DNA from: CSBr16-58 sp051859825
GTDB taxonomy: Bacteria > Bacteroidota > Bacteroidia > Flavobacteriales > Schleiferiaceae
DNA length: 64,000 nucleotides
Assembly: GCA_051859825.1 (NCBI GenBank)
Contig: JBHYFA010000001.1
Span: 1-64,000, forward strand
Direction of reading: 5' to 3'
The notes under the pieces were generated by a model. The model did not search any database. It worked only from the letters and a program-made list of their open reading frames with translations, and was not told where the DNA came from. This document shows, piece by piece, positions 15,989 through 24,374 of this stretch. A program made the position numbers and the translations under genes. Numbering within the stretch: the stretch's first letter is position 1; every line of letters starts with the position of its first letter.

Positions 15989-16171
15989 TGTTTTGTTTTA
16001 ATGTGCCATAACTCCCAAACAACCTAAACCCTGTAGCCTTTTTACTTTCGCTCCTTCTTTCAAGTCCGTCAAAAATACGCGTTATCAACCATTCTTACAA
16101 GCAGGAATTATCTAGCGGACTAGAGATGTTGCAGAATTTGGTTTTGGTGAGGTGGGTGTAGATTGATAGTA
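15989..16171. other. Gene-free edge of the accessory island
   Basis: No gene is seen here. TGTAGCCTTTTTACTTTCGC at 16032-16051 matches 12722-12741 with two mismatches in the same orientation. These two short direct repeats bracket the block of island genes at 13242-15988. Confidence 0.45.
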
Positions 16172-16376
16172 GTGCCCCCGCGCCAGGGATGGAAGCGGTA
16201 GCTCCCGACCTTGGCGAAGCTGCGACACACAGCGGGGCAGAGCGACCGCAGGAAGCTCCTGAACCGCTGATGTGGCGCGCGAGACAAGGGCGGGACTACA
16301 AGCGGACAGCCCGGTGACGGCCCGAAATTAGGGGCGTGAGGGTTCGCAGGGTGGTGAATCGGGCCGGCAGGCGCCA
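16172..16376 (+). ncRNA. GC-rich structured RNA candidate, possibly Flavo-1-like
   Basis: About 205 nt of very GC-rich sequence in an AT-rich neighbourhood. It contains CCAGGGATGGAAGCGG near the 5' side and CTACAAGCGGACAGCCCG near the 3' side. These paired blocks resemble a widespread Bacteroidota intergenic RNA pattern (GATGGAAGCGG ... GCGGACAGCCCG), which I associate with the Flavo-1-type motif, though the name needs a covariance-model search. Local pairing is evident (GCGCCA at 16180 with TGGCGC at 16272). A long proline/arginine-rich minus-strand frame here is rejected as a by-product of composition. A bidirectional hairpin terminator follows immediately. Confidence 0.5.
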
Positions 16377-16377
16377 T

Positions 16378-16428
16378 AAAAAAAATCGAGGAACAAAAAC
16401 CAAATGCTGGTTAATATTCCTCGATTTT
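16378..16428 (-). terminator. Intrinsic terminator downstream of the 16515 lipoprotein gene
   Basis: AAAATCGAGGAA (16382-16393) and TTCCTCGATTTT (16417-16428) form a perfect 12-bp stem. On the minus strand it ends in eight T residues. The plus-strand side (TTTTGTTG) is weaker but could also end the RNA candidate. Confidence 0.85.
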
Positions 16429-16514
16429 GTTGAAAATAGGAAGTTTGATTTATCGCATTAGAGCGTCAAACCCCAAAATCGTATTGCCCCCTGAAAATCA
16501 AAGACAAAATGTAA

Positions 16515-17168
16515 TTACAAACGGAGTTCCAAGTCGAAAATAGCGGTTGCTCTAAACTGAAGGGCACCACTACCGTTGAATTGGTACAACATCGCAGCAC
16601 CTATCTTCTTCTCAGCCAATAGGTAGTTGGATATGTTCTCTTCAAACTGCGGATCAATGGGAAGTACAAAAGTTCCTTCTTGATCTTTATCAGACCATTC
16701 GGTACTAATTAACCAATCATTACTTTGAAGTGGAATAGTTGTGATGGCATTTAACTCAGCAGGAAACTGAACCGGATCTACAGAGCTTTCATTACTAGGA
16801 ATTAAACTCGAATCCTCTGGCACTTCAAAAAGAACAATCTCACCACGAAGTGAATATCTTGCCGCAGTAGCAAAGGTTCTTTCGTCAAACTTCAACTGTA
16901 TTTGATTGATTTTGAACGTAGCAATGTTGTTTAGATTTGTTTTGATATCACCAGGCATATCATCAGATGTAAGATCAATTACGTGATACGAACCTTGATG
17001 CAAAATGATAGAATCTCCTTGTGATGGATCGTCAAAAACAATCGTTTCCTCAATTGGAATACTTGGAGTCAACGTAATACCTCCTAAATCATCTAAGTCG
17101 TCACAAGAAGTGAAACCTAGAGAAATAACCAAGGCCGTAGCACTTGCGCGAAAAAATGACTTTCTCAT
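16515..17168 (-). CDS. Hypothetical lipoprotein
   Basis: A 217-residue protein with a lipoprotein signal: MRKSFFRASATALVISLGF, then TSC as the lipobox Cys (about residue 22), followed by acidic DDLDDLGG. The mature part is rich in beta-strand patterns with Thr/Ile alternation, but I recognise no domain. The ATG at 17168 gives a well-formed signal peptide; a longer in-frame start adds an improbable basic extension. Single gene with its own promoter (17235-17242) and terminator (16378-16428). Confidence 0.75.
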   Translation of the reverse strand: MRKSFFRASATALVISLGFTSCDDLDDLGGITLTPSIPIEETIVFDDPSQGDSIILHQGSYHVIDLTSDDMPGDIKTNLNNIATFKINQIQLKFDERTFATAARYSLRGEIVLFEVPEDSSLIPSNESSVDPVQFPAELNAITTIPLQSNDWLISTEWSDKDQEGTFVLPIDPQFEENISNYLLAEKKIGAAMLYQFNGSGALQFRATAIFDLELRL

Positions 17169-17234
17169 AAGATTTTTTTTTATGGTTTTTCTGGAAAAAA
17201 TAAGCTTTGTTAAAAGCATTATAAATTAACTCGA

Positions 17235-17242
17235 CAAAATTA
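17235..17242 (-). promoter_or_regulatory. -7 box for the 16515 lipoprotein gene
   Basis: Minus-strand TAATTTTG fits TAnnTTTG and lies 66 nt before the ATG, implying a leader of about 60 nt. Confidence 0.45.
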
Positions 17243-17546
17243 AATAAAAAATCGTTAAAAAATTCATTATGAGATATTTTTTTTATTAAATTTCTAAAAT
17301 GCGCAAATCAATGTATAAAATCACCTTTTGAGCACATCAAATGCATAAGTCTATAAACGTGTGACATCTTCGAGGTCGGGATTGACCATGCGCCATAATT
17401 AGTGTCTGTCTTAACAACCAGTCCGCTAAATCCTCCAACTTCAGTCCTAAATCCATCCTCTGCCCTCCGCTCTCTGCCCTCCGCGCACCTAATCGCATAT
17501 CCGTTTTCTACCGTATTTTCGTGGCTTTGAAAAAACATCATTCAAC
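17243..17546. other. Intergenic stretch before the metallo-hydrolase gene
   Basis: No gene is seen. It contains TAGTGTCTGTCT at 17401-17412, a 12-nt match to the outer end of the dispersed palindromic repeat but without its inner part. CTCTGCCCTCCG occurs twice (17458-17485). TATTTTCG at 17514-17521 is a one-mismatch -7 box 25 nt before the next ATG. Confidence 0.4.
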
Positions 17547-18407
17547 ATGAAGATATATCCATTACACGCCGGGCATTTCAAACTAGACGGAGGAGCCATG
17601 TTTGGCGTAGTTCCTAAAAAATTATGGCAAAGAAGCAATCCACCTGATGAGCAAAATATGTGTTCTTGGGCTGCCCGCTGCATGCTGATTGAAGAAGGCA
17701 ACCAGCTGATTCTAGTGGACACAGGAATGGGCGATAAACAAGACGAAAAGTTTTTCGGACACTATCACCTCCACGGACCGCATTCGCTTGACGCCTCGCT
17801 GAAAGAGTTAGGCTTTCATCGCAACGATATTACCGACGTATTTCTTACCCACCTGCATTTCGACCATTGTGGAGGTGCCATTCAGTGGAACAAAGACCGC
17901 ACTGGTTACGAGCCCGCATTTGCAAATGCCGTTTTTTGGAGCAACCAAAGACATTGGCAGTGGGCCACCCACCCCAATCCACGCGAAAAAGCCAGCTTTC
18001 TTAGAGAAAATATTATCCCACTCGAGGAATCGGGTCAACTTAAATTCATCGACCTGCACAACGACGGTTTGCACGACACCCCCCTACCCTTCCAAGTATA
18101 TGCCGTGAGCGGACATACCGAAGCGCAAATGCTCCCGGTAATTGAGTATCAGGGCAAGAAAATGGTGTTTATGGCCGACTTGCTGCCCTCTGCAGGACAT
18201 GTTCCTCTCCCTTGGGTGATGGCCTACGATACACGACCACTGCTTAGCATGAAAGAGAAAGAACAGTTTCTGCATACCGCTGTGGAAGAAGACTTCCTCC
18301 TCTACTTTGAGCACGATCCGGTAAACGATTTGGGTAGGGTAGAAATGACTGAAAAAGGTATTCGACTTAAAGAAACACACTCATTTTATGAAGTATTTTC
18401 CAAGTAG
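17547..18407 (+). CDS. Metallo-beta-lactamase-fold hydrolase
   Basis: A 286-residue cytoplasmic metal-dependent hydrolase. The zinc-binding motif is THLHFDHCGG (about residues 101-110), with LVDTGMGD before it, VSGHTEAQM (His) and FMADLLPS (Asp bridging residue) after it. The family includes quorum-quenching lactonases and other ester hydrolases, and substrate cannot be inferred. Its 3' end overlaps the next gene by 20 nt, indicating cotranscription with the M1 peptidase. Confidence 0.9.
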   Translation: MKIYPLHAGHFKLDGGAMFGVVPKKLWQRSNPPDEQNMCSWAARCMLIEEGNQLILVDTGMGDKQDEKFFGHYHLHGPHSLDASLKELGFHRNDITDVFLTHLHFDHCGGAIQWNKDRTGYEPAFANAVFWSNQRHWQWATHPNPREKASFLRENIIPLEESGQLKFIDLHNDGLHDTPLPFQVYAVSGHTEAQMLPVIEYQGKKMVFMADLLPSAGHVPLPWVMAYDTRPLLSMKEKEQFLHTAVEEDFLLYFEHDPVNDLGRVEMTEKGIRLKETHSFYEVFSK

Positions 18408-20205
18408 TTTTCTCGCTTTGTGCCTTACTTTGGGCACGTATGTACAGGCACAGCCTCACCGAGATTATTGGCAGCAAAGCGCTGATTATACCATGCGCGT
18501 TTCCATGGATCACAAAACCCATCGCTACACGGGTAGTCAGGTTATTAACTATACCAATAACTCACCAGATACCTTGCGCGAAGTATTCTACCACTTACAG
18601 TTTAATGCCTTTCAGCCGGGAAGCAATATGGACGAGCGTTCGCGTGATATCATCGACCCCGATCGTCGAGTGGGTGGACGAATTGCTAATCTCAAAGACA
18701 ACGAAATTGGGTATTTGAAGGTTTCCAATCTCCGGCAAGACGGCAACGATGCCAAAACAGAGTACTTCGGAACCATTCTCAAAGTTATGTTAGCCGAACC
18801 CTTACTGCCTAAACAAAGTACCGTTTTAGAACTCGACTTTGAGGGGCAGGTTCCCATGCAAATCAGACGCAGCGGTCGAAACAATTCCGAAGGTATCGAC
18901 TACTCCATGGCGCAGTGGTATCCAAAGTTGGCCAACTACGATCGCTACGGCTGGAACACAACCCCTTACGTAGGTAGAGAATTCTACGGCATCTGGGGAA
19001 ATTTTGATGTGTATATCGACATTCATCACTCCTATACCGTTGCGGCTACGGGCGTTTTGCAAAATCCTGAAGAAATGAAGCACGGGTATGCCGGTAGTGG
19101 AAAAGGTAAAGGAACTTGGCACTTCAAGGCTGAAAAGGTTCACGATTTTGTTTGGGCTGCCGACCCCGATTATATTCACACTACCCATCAAGTAAAAGAC
19201 GGGCCATTAATGCGCTTTTTTCACAAAGAGAAAAAGGGTCAAGCCGCTGAAAACTGGGGTAATTTGCCAGAATATATGGCGCGCTTCTTCCAGCTAGCAG
19301 ATTCGTTGGTAGGCCCATATCCTTATCCCGAGTTCAGCTTTATTCAAGGTGGCGACGGCGGTATGGAATACCCTATGGCCACGTTGATGATGGGCAGAGG
19401 CGACCTCCGGGGTATGGTAGGCTTGGCGGTTCACGAAGCCATGCACAACTGGTTTTACGGTATGATAGCCAGCAATGAAAGTCGATACCCTTGGATGGAT
19501 GAAGGCTTTACCACTTTTGTGGAAAACATCATTATGCAGGAATTATTCCCACGAGAAGGTATCTTAGCTACCAATCCACACGCTAATAATTACGCCGCTT
19601 ACAAATCACAGTTTGACGCAGGAAAAACAGAGCCGCTCACCACACCCGCCGATCATTACCTCACCAATAGAGGCTACGGAATCGCATCTTACTCCCAGGG
19701 CTGTTTATTACTCAACAACCTCAAGTATATCATGGGTGAAGAAGCATTTTGGAAAGGATTCAGAAGTTTTTTCAACACCTGGGCTTTTCACCACCCCCAT
19801 CCCGAAGACTTTACACGAGAAATGGAGCGTGCATCGGGTTTACAACTTCAGTGGTTCGTAGATTTATGGCTGGGTACTACGCAGGCCATAGATTTAAGTA
19901 TTGATAGTGTGTATGGTGATCATAAACACACCTATGTTGTGATAGGACGCAAGGGCGATATCCCCATGCCTGCCAACGTGGGGATTGCCACCAAAAGCGG
20001 AAACATCGAAATGCACTATGTTCCTATTGACCTAATGTACGGTAGAACCCACGGTGAGGGGGTGCAGCATCCGTTTTGGAAGTGGGCTTCGAGAAGCTAT
20101 GTTTTGAAGATAAACAAACCTTTTGAAGAGGTATCAGTAGTAATGGTAGATGCCTTTTTTGAAACAGCCGATATCGATAGAGCAAACAACCGTTGGAAAA
20201 AATAA
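18388..20205 (+). CDS. M1 family metallopeptidase, secreted
   Basis: A 605-residue aminopeptidase-type protein with a signal peptide (MKYFPSSFLALCLTLGTYVQAQ). The gluzincin motif is intact: HEAMH (residues 349-353) and the third ligand Glu in DEGFTT (372), giving HExxH-x18-E. The exopeptidase-type motif GGMEYP (GxMEN-like) lies upstream, with Pro in place of Asn, as in many Bacteroidota M1 relatives. Likely periplasmic or surface peptide degradation. It overlaps the metallo-hydrolase gene by 20 nt. Confidence 0.93.
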   Translation: MKYFPSSFLALCLTLGTYVQAQPHRDYWQQSADYTMRVSMDHKTHRYTGSQVINYTNNSPDTLREVFYHLQFNAFQPGSNMDERSRDIIDPDRRVGGRIANLKDNEIGYLKVSNLRQDGNDAKTEYFGTILKVMLAEPLLPKQSTVLELDFEGQVPMQIRRSGRNNSEGIDYSMAQWYPKLANYDRYGWNTTPYVGREFYGIWGNFDVYIDIHHSYTVAATGVLQNPEEMKHGYAGSGKGKGTWHFKAEKVHDFVWAADPDYIHTTHQVKDGPLMRFFHKEKKGQAAENWGNLPEYMARFFQLADSLVGPYPYPEFSFIQGGDGGMEYPMATLMMGRGDLRGMVGLAVHEAMHNWFYGMIASNESRYPWMDEGFTTFVENIIMQELFPREGILATNPHANNYAAYKSQFDAGKTEPLTTPADHYLTNRGYGIASYSQGCLLLNNLKYIMGEEAFWKGFRSFFNTWAFHHPHPEDFTREMERASGLQLQWFVDLWLGTTQAIDLSIDSVYGDHKHTYVVIGRKGDIPMPANVGIATKSGNIEMHYVPIDLMYGRTHGEGVQHPFWKWASRSYVLKINKPFEEVSVVMVDAFFETADIDRANNRWKK

Positions 20206-20329
20206 ATGCCTATTTCTTCGTAAAAGCAGCAATTCAGAAACTCTTATCAACGTACTAGCAATTGACAGCATTGTTAGTCACTGATAATGTGTAATATTGC
20301 CCACAGCTTAGAATAAATACTACAACAAA

Positions 20330-21093
20330 ATGAAGATAGTCATCATAGATGACGAGCCAACGGCCAGGTCACTCTTAAAGAACATTATCAATCGCTTAGA
20401 CGAGGAAAGTCTGCGCGTACACGAAGCCTCAAATTTAGCAGAGGGAGTTGCACTTATTAAGCGAGTAAAGCCCAAATTGGTATTTTTAGACATAGAAATG
20501 CCACGCCAACTTGGAACAGAAATATTCAAGTATTTCAATAAAGATGAAATTGATTTTGAGTTGGTATTTTGCACTGCCTACAGCGAGTATGCCATCAAGG
20601 CATTTGAAATGAATGCTATTGATTATATCCTAAAACCCATTCGCCCCAATAGAGTAATTGAAGTTATCGAGAAAGTTAAAAATAATTTCAACCAAAAAGA
20701 AATACAGAATCGTCTTCAGGAATTACGAGAAAGCTTAAATACCCAGAAATTCAGAAAAATTGGTGTTCCGGTTCAAGACGGGATAGTATTTGTGCCGATT
20801 GAAACTATTATTCGTTTAGAAGCCGACGGAATGTACACGACCATTTTCACCAACAATAGCGAAAAATTGGTCATCTCTAAGCCCTTAAAGTATTTTTCTA
20901 AGTTAATGGATTCTGGACTTCCATTTTATCGTCCGCACCGCTCGCATATNNNNNNNNNNATATCATTAATTTACATTGCATCAAGCAATTCATCAAAAAA
21001 GACGGCAATCATATACTACTCGACAACGAGCATATCGTTCCACTTTCTAAAGAGAAGAGAGAGGAATTTTTATCGTTGATATCAGAAATATAA
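20330..21093 (+). CDS. LytTR-type response regulator, interrupted by an assembly gap
   Basis: N-terminal receiver domain: IDDEPTARS (acidic pocket), LVFLDIEMPR (phospho-Asp about residue 54), CTAYSEYAIKAF and DYILKPIRP (conserved Lys). A C-terminal LytTR DNA-binding domain follows. A run of 10 N at 20950-20959 breaks the frame. The left contig ends in ATAT and the right contig begins with ATAT. Merging these four bases restores one frame, RSHIINLHCIKQFIKKDG, ending LSLISEI and the TAA at 21091-21093, about 249 residues in all. Cognate sensor kinase gene follows on the same strand. Confidence 0.9.
20950..20959. other. Assembly gap (10 N)
   Basis: Ten N inside the LytTR domain. Flanks are CTCGCATAT on the left and ATATCATTAAT on the right. 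The shared ATAT suggests that the contigs overlap and no sequence is missing. Confidence 0.95.
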
Positions 21094-21194
21094 ATTGCCG
21101 CTTTCTAATTTTTGCCAATATGTCATCTGGGTCAAAACATCCTTTTATCAAGGGGAAAGTCGTTGGTTATGAAAACCAACCCCAATCCCTAAGG

Positions 21195-24164
21195 ATGTAC
21201 AGACGTTTATTAATGAGAATACTTCTCACTACGGTTTTATTTGGCTACACATTTTCTCATTCTTTATCTGCTCAGTGGATAAATTCAATTTCATTTAATA
21301 AAGACTACGACTTTCCTTTTCAAAGCATTTTTGGCATAAATCAAGCTGAGGATGGTACAATGTGGTTTGGCACAAGTGAAGGTTTAGTTTCCTTTGATGG
21401 AGTAAACTACCGAAGATATGTTCACCCTAAATTTGGCAGAACCTTCAACAATTTACAATTTGACCCCGAAGGAAGAATATGGTGTACTAACTTTAGTGGT
21501 CAGTTGTTTTATCTCGAAAACGATAGCCTACATTTGGCCTATTCCGTTAATGGTTCAGACTTCATCAATCATTACACACTAACTCATTATCCGAGGATTC
21601 AGTTATTAGAAACCATTACAGGAAAAATTTTCTCATTTGATATTAATGATAGTGCCCGGGAAATCAGGGTTGAATTACACGAAGAAAAATTTGGTTTGTT
21701 TGGTGATTATTATTCACCCAACCTTAGAGTTGTTGCCATTGAGACTTCAAAGCTTGATTACCACAACGACACGTGTATTATTGATATTTACGGAAATTAC
21801 ACGCCAAATGGTTGGCAAAGGCAAAGAATAAAAGAGGGGTTTTGTGTAAAAGGAAAAATAAGAATTGGAAAAACCAATGACGGCGATTGGATTGTAGGCG
21901 ATTTTTATGGCAAGTCTCGAATATTTAGGATTCACAACGACAAATACATAAAAATCTATGAATCAGACACCCTAAGTCTATATAATCTAAATCAAATGGT
22001 TGTACACAACAACGAAATTTGGTTGCTTACTGATATGGGTGTACATATACTCGATGCCAAAACCGGTAAATGGAAAAACAAAGCTCTAACTGGTCAAAAA
22101 ACTTCCGTATATTTTGAAGATAGAGATGGAAATATCTGGATAGGCACGTTGGATAACGGCTTACACATTATTATAAATCGAGACCTATATCATTCTCCAT
22201 TGTCAAAAGTGGGATTGATAAATCGAGCAGTATATGATGGAAAAAAATATCTATATGTACAGGATGAAAAGGGATTTATATGGCGATCATTGGCTCCTTT
22301 TATTGATTACAAGAAGGTTCATCAAAGGCCGTTGGAAAAAGCCCCACTTTTTTTAGACAGCGTAAACCAAATTCTGTACGTAGGAAACAAAGAAACCAAT
22401 ATTGATCTTAAAAGTCTAGTTACAACTATACCCGAAGAGGATTTTGTCTCTTTGACAAACTTTAAACAGGCTGTACCATTGTCCAACAAAGAATTTATTG
22501 CTACATCCTACAACAAAGCGTTAATCAGTAATCCATCAATCGAAGCAGATGGATATATCCTAGATAAGAGTGATACCCTAACTCTTCGTCCCTACCGATG
22601 CAACCAAATCTTAATGCACGGCGGGGTAATATACATTGATTACGTGGATGGCTTGTTCGCTTACAGCAAAAGTCAAAATCCGCAGCAGATTAGATTTGAT
22701 GGTGATTACCTTCAGCCCTCTTCCATGATTGGTGACCCCAATAATCCAAACAAAATTTGGGTTTCCACCCTGAGTGGAGAGTTGATTTCCATTGAAAATG
22801 AAAAAATAGTATTGCGAAAAAGTTTACCCGCAATGGCGCAGAAGCTGCTGGTTACTCCACAAGCTATTTTCGGAGTAATGAAGGATGGAATATTTCGATT
22901 GGATTTTGAAGATGAAGATCTAAATGTTATGGGATTGGAATCCGGATGGTTATCGCAAGAAACAATAGAGTTTTTTACCGCCAAGGATACCATATTTGCA
23001 ATTGCAGAACAACAAATTCAAAAAGTAGCAATACATGATTTTTGCACGTATAATGACAAACTCAAGCTCAATGTTTCGTATTTCATCATTAATGGAGTTG
23101 ATGAAGATTATGACACAAAAAACTTTGAAATAAGTAGTCAGAACAACAGTTTTACCATTGGATTGAAATCACTTTCTGTTCAACATCGCAATAAATTAAT
23201 ATATCAATACCGCTTAAACGACGAAAATTGGATTTCCCTACCAAATCAACATCCGGAGATAAGACTTTTTAACCTCAATACGGGCAAGTACACTATTGAG
23301 GCACGCGTATGCCCTCCTTCAATGTTGTGCTCAGAAAGTATAAATATCAACTTTGCGGTTTTACCTCCTTACTATCAAAGATGGTGGTTTATTGCAACAA
23401 TTTTTCTTACTCTAACAGGTTTTATAGGAAGCATCATCTTTTTTTACTACCGCTCAAAAAACCGAGATGAACAGCTGAAGTCTGGTCGAGAAGCATTTCA
23501 AAAACAGATTTACCAATCACGAATAAGTGCATTACGGGCGCAAATGAATCCTCACTTCATTTTCAATGCACTGAACACCATTCAAGAATTTATCCTTACC
23601 AACAAACAAGACATTGCTAGTGATTATTTAGCTGATTTTGCTGACTTAATGCGATACTATCTTGACCAAAGCAATGTTGATGAAATTAGCCTACAAGATG
23701 AAATAGAGTTATTACAGCTTTACCTAAAATTAGAAAACATGAGGCTCAGTGGCAGTCTAAAAGTAGAAGTGACCATTGATCCTGCTATTGACAGAGAAAA
23801 TATTCGAATTCCCCCTATGCTTATTCAGCCTCACGTAGAAAATAGTATTAAGCACGGACTACTTCACGCAAATCATGATAACAAAAAACTAAAAATACGC
23901 TTTGAAAAAATTGACAAGGGCATAAAATGCATCATTGAAGACAACGGAATTGGCCGAAAAACTGCCAAGGAAATTAATGCTAATCGAAAGCATAAATCTT
24001 TTTCAACAGGAGCGAATGCATACAGAATAAATCTGCTAAATCAAATGAGCGATCTGGAAATACAAAGAGAGATAATTGATCTGTACGATTCTGAAAACAA
24101 TTCTCCCGCAGGAACAAGAATCATTTTAAGCTTTAAATCAAAAAACACGGAATTTACAAACTGA
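21195..24164 (+). CDS. Propeller-type LytS-like sensor histidine kinase
   Basis: About 989 residues. A signal peptide (MYRRLLMRILLTTVLFGYTF) precedes a periplasmic beta-propeller with two-component-regulator blades (DGTMWFGTSEGLVSFDG, DGNIWIGTLDNGLH). Then come a Y_Y_Y-type domain (YQYRLNDENWISLP), a transmembrane helix (WWFIATIFLTLTGFIGSI), a short coiled coil and a His_kinase domain (LRAQMNPHFIFNALNTIQEF) with HATPase (PHVENSIKHGL, EDNGIGR). The frame is open back to an ATG at 21120; 21195 is chosen for the better signal peptide. It pairs with the upstream LytTR regulator; the ligand is unknown. Confidence 0.88.
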   Translation: MYRRLLMRILLTTVLFGYTFSHSLSAQWINSISFNKDYDFPFQSIFGINQAEDGTMWFGTSEGLVSFDGVNYRRYVHPKFGRTFNNLQFDPEGRIWCTNFSGQLFYLENDSLHLAYSVNGSDFINHYTLTHYPRIQLLETITGKIFSFDINDSAREIRVELHEEKFGLFGDYYSPNLRVVAIETSKLDYHNDTCIIDIYGNYTPNGWQRQRIKEGFCVKGKIRIGKTNDGDWIVGDFYGKSRIFRIHNDKYIKIYESDTLSLYNLNQMVVHNNEIWLLTDMGVHILDAKTGKWKNKALTGQKTSVYFEDRDGNIWIGTLDNGLHIIINRDLYHSPLSKVGLINRAVYDGKKYLYVQDEKGFIWRSLAPFIDYKKVHQRPLEKAPLFLDSVNQILYVGNKETNIDLKSLVTTIPEEDFVSLTNFKQAVPLSNKEFIATSYNKALISNPSIEADGYILDKSDTLTLRPYRCNQILMHGGVIYIDYVDGLFAYSKSQNPQQIRFDGDYLQPSSMIGDPNNPNKIWVSTLSGELISIENEKIVLRKSLPAMAQKLLVTPQAIFGVMKDGIFRLDFEDEDLNVMGLESGWLSQETIEFFTAKDTIFAIAEQQIQKVAIHDFCTYNDKLKLNVSYFIINGVDEDYDTKNFEISSQNNSFTIGLKSLSVQHRNKLIYQYRLNDENWISLPNQHPEIRLFNLNTGKYTIEARVCPPSMLCSESININFAVLPPYYQRWWFIATIFLTLTGFIGSIIFFYYRSKNRDEQLKSGREAFQKQIYQSRISALRAQMNPHFIFNALNTIQEFILTNKQDIASDYLADFADLMRYYLDQSNVDEISLQDEIELLQLYLKLENMRLSGSLKVEVTIDPAIDRENIRIPPMLIQPHVENSIKHGLLHANHDNKKLKIRFEKIDKGIKCIIEDNGIGRKTAKEINANRKHKSFSTGANAYRINLLNQMSDLEIQREIIDLYDSENNSPAGTRIILSFKSKNTEFTN

Positions 24165-24211
24165 AAAGCACGCTTAATAAGTTTTACACACTGACAAAAA
24201 AATATCTGCTA

Positions 24212-24219
24212 TACTTTTG
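24212..24219 (+). promoter_or_regulatory. -7 box ahead of a gene-free transcript candidate
   Basis: TACTTTTG matches TAnnTTTG within TATACTTTTG. No open frame follows on this strand before the terminator at 24335-24373, so it would drive a short non-coding transcript. Confidence 0.4.
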
Positions 24220-24225
24220 TTCACA

Positions 24226-24373
24226 GATTAGATTGATTTTTTTCATTTTGAGAGAAAGTTAGACATAGCACTTGTGTGTTCGAAAATCAATAGTGCGCCC
24301 GCGTAGATAGTTGTGTGTCCAAATAAATCTATCTGCGCAAAACGGAATCTTTATGATTCCGTTTTTTTTGCGC
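24226..24373 (+). ncRNA. Small RNA candidate
   Basis: About 145 nt between a -7-like box and a strong terminator, with no open frame. Helices visible inside are AGATAG with CTATCT (24305-24334) and CACT with AGTG (24270-24295), plus a direct repeat of TTGTGTGT(T/C)C. Promoter, pairing and terminator together suggest a small RNA. A 6S-type RNA is one option, but I cannot confirm it by eye. Confidence 0.3.
24335..24373. terminator. Bidirectional terminator between convergent transcripts
   Basis: GCGCAAAACGGAATC, loop TTTAT, then GATTCCGTTTT with a run of eight T. The outer GCGC also pairs. It serves the sensor kinase (or the small RNA candidate) on the plus strand and the 24375 gene on the minus strand. 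Confidence 0.85.
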
Positions 24374-24374
24374 T

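Noticed and set aside
12597..16051. Integron cassette array
   Set aside because: Same-strand genes with a TA pair suggest cassettes, but no attC-type pair (RYYYAAC with GTTRRRY) was found between the genes and no integrase is in the window.
16120..16377. 85-codon minus-strand frame rich in Pro, Arg and His
   Set aside because: It coincides with the GC-rich RNA candidate; high GC removes stop codons by chance and the protein has no plausible fold.
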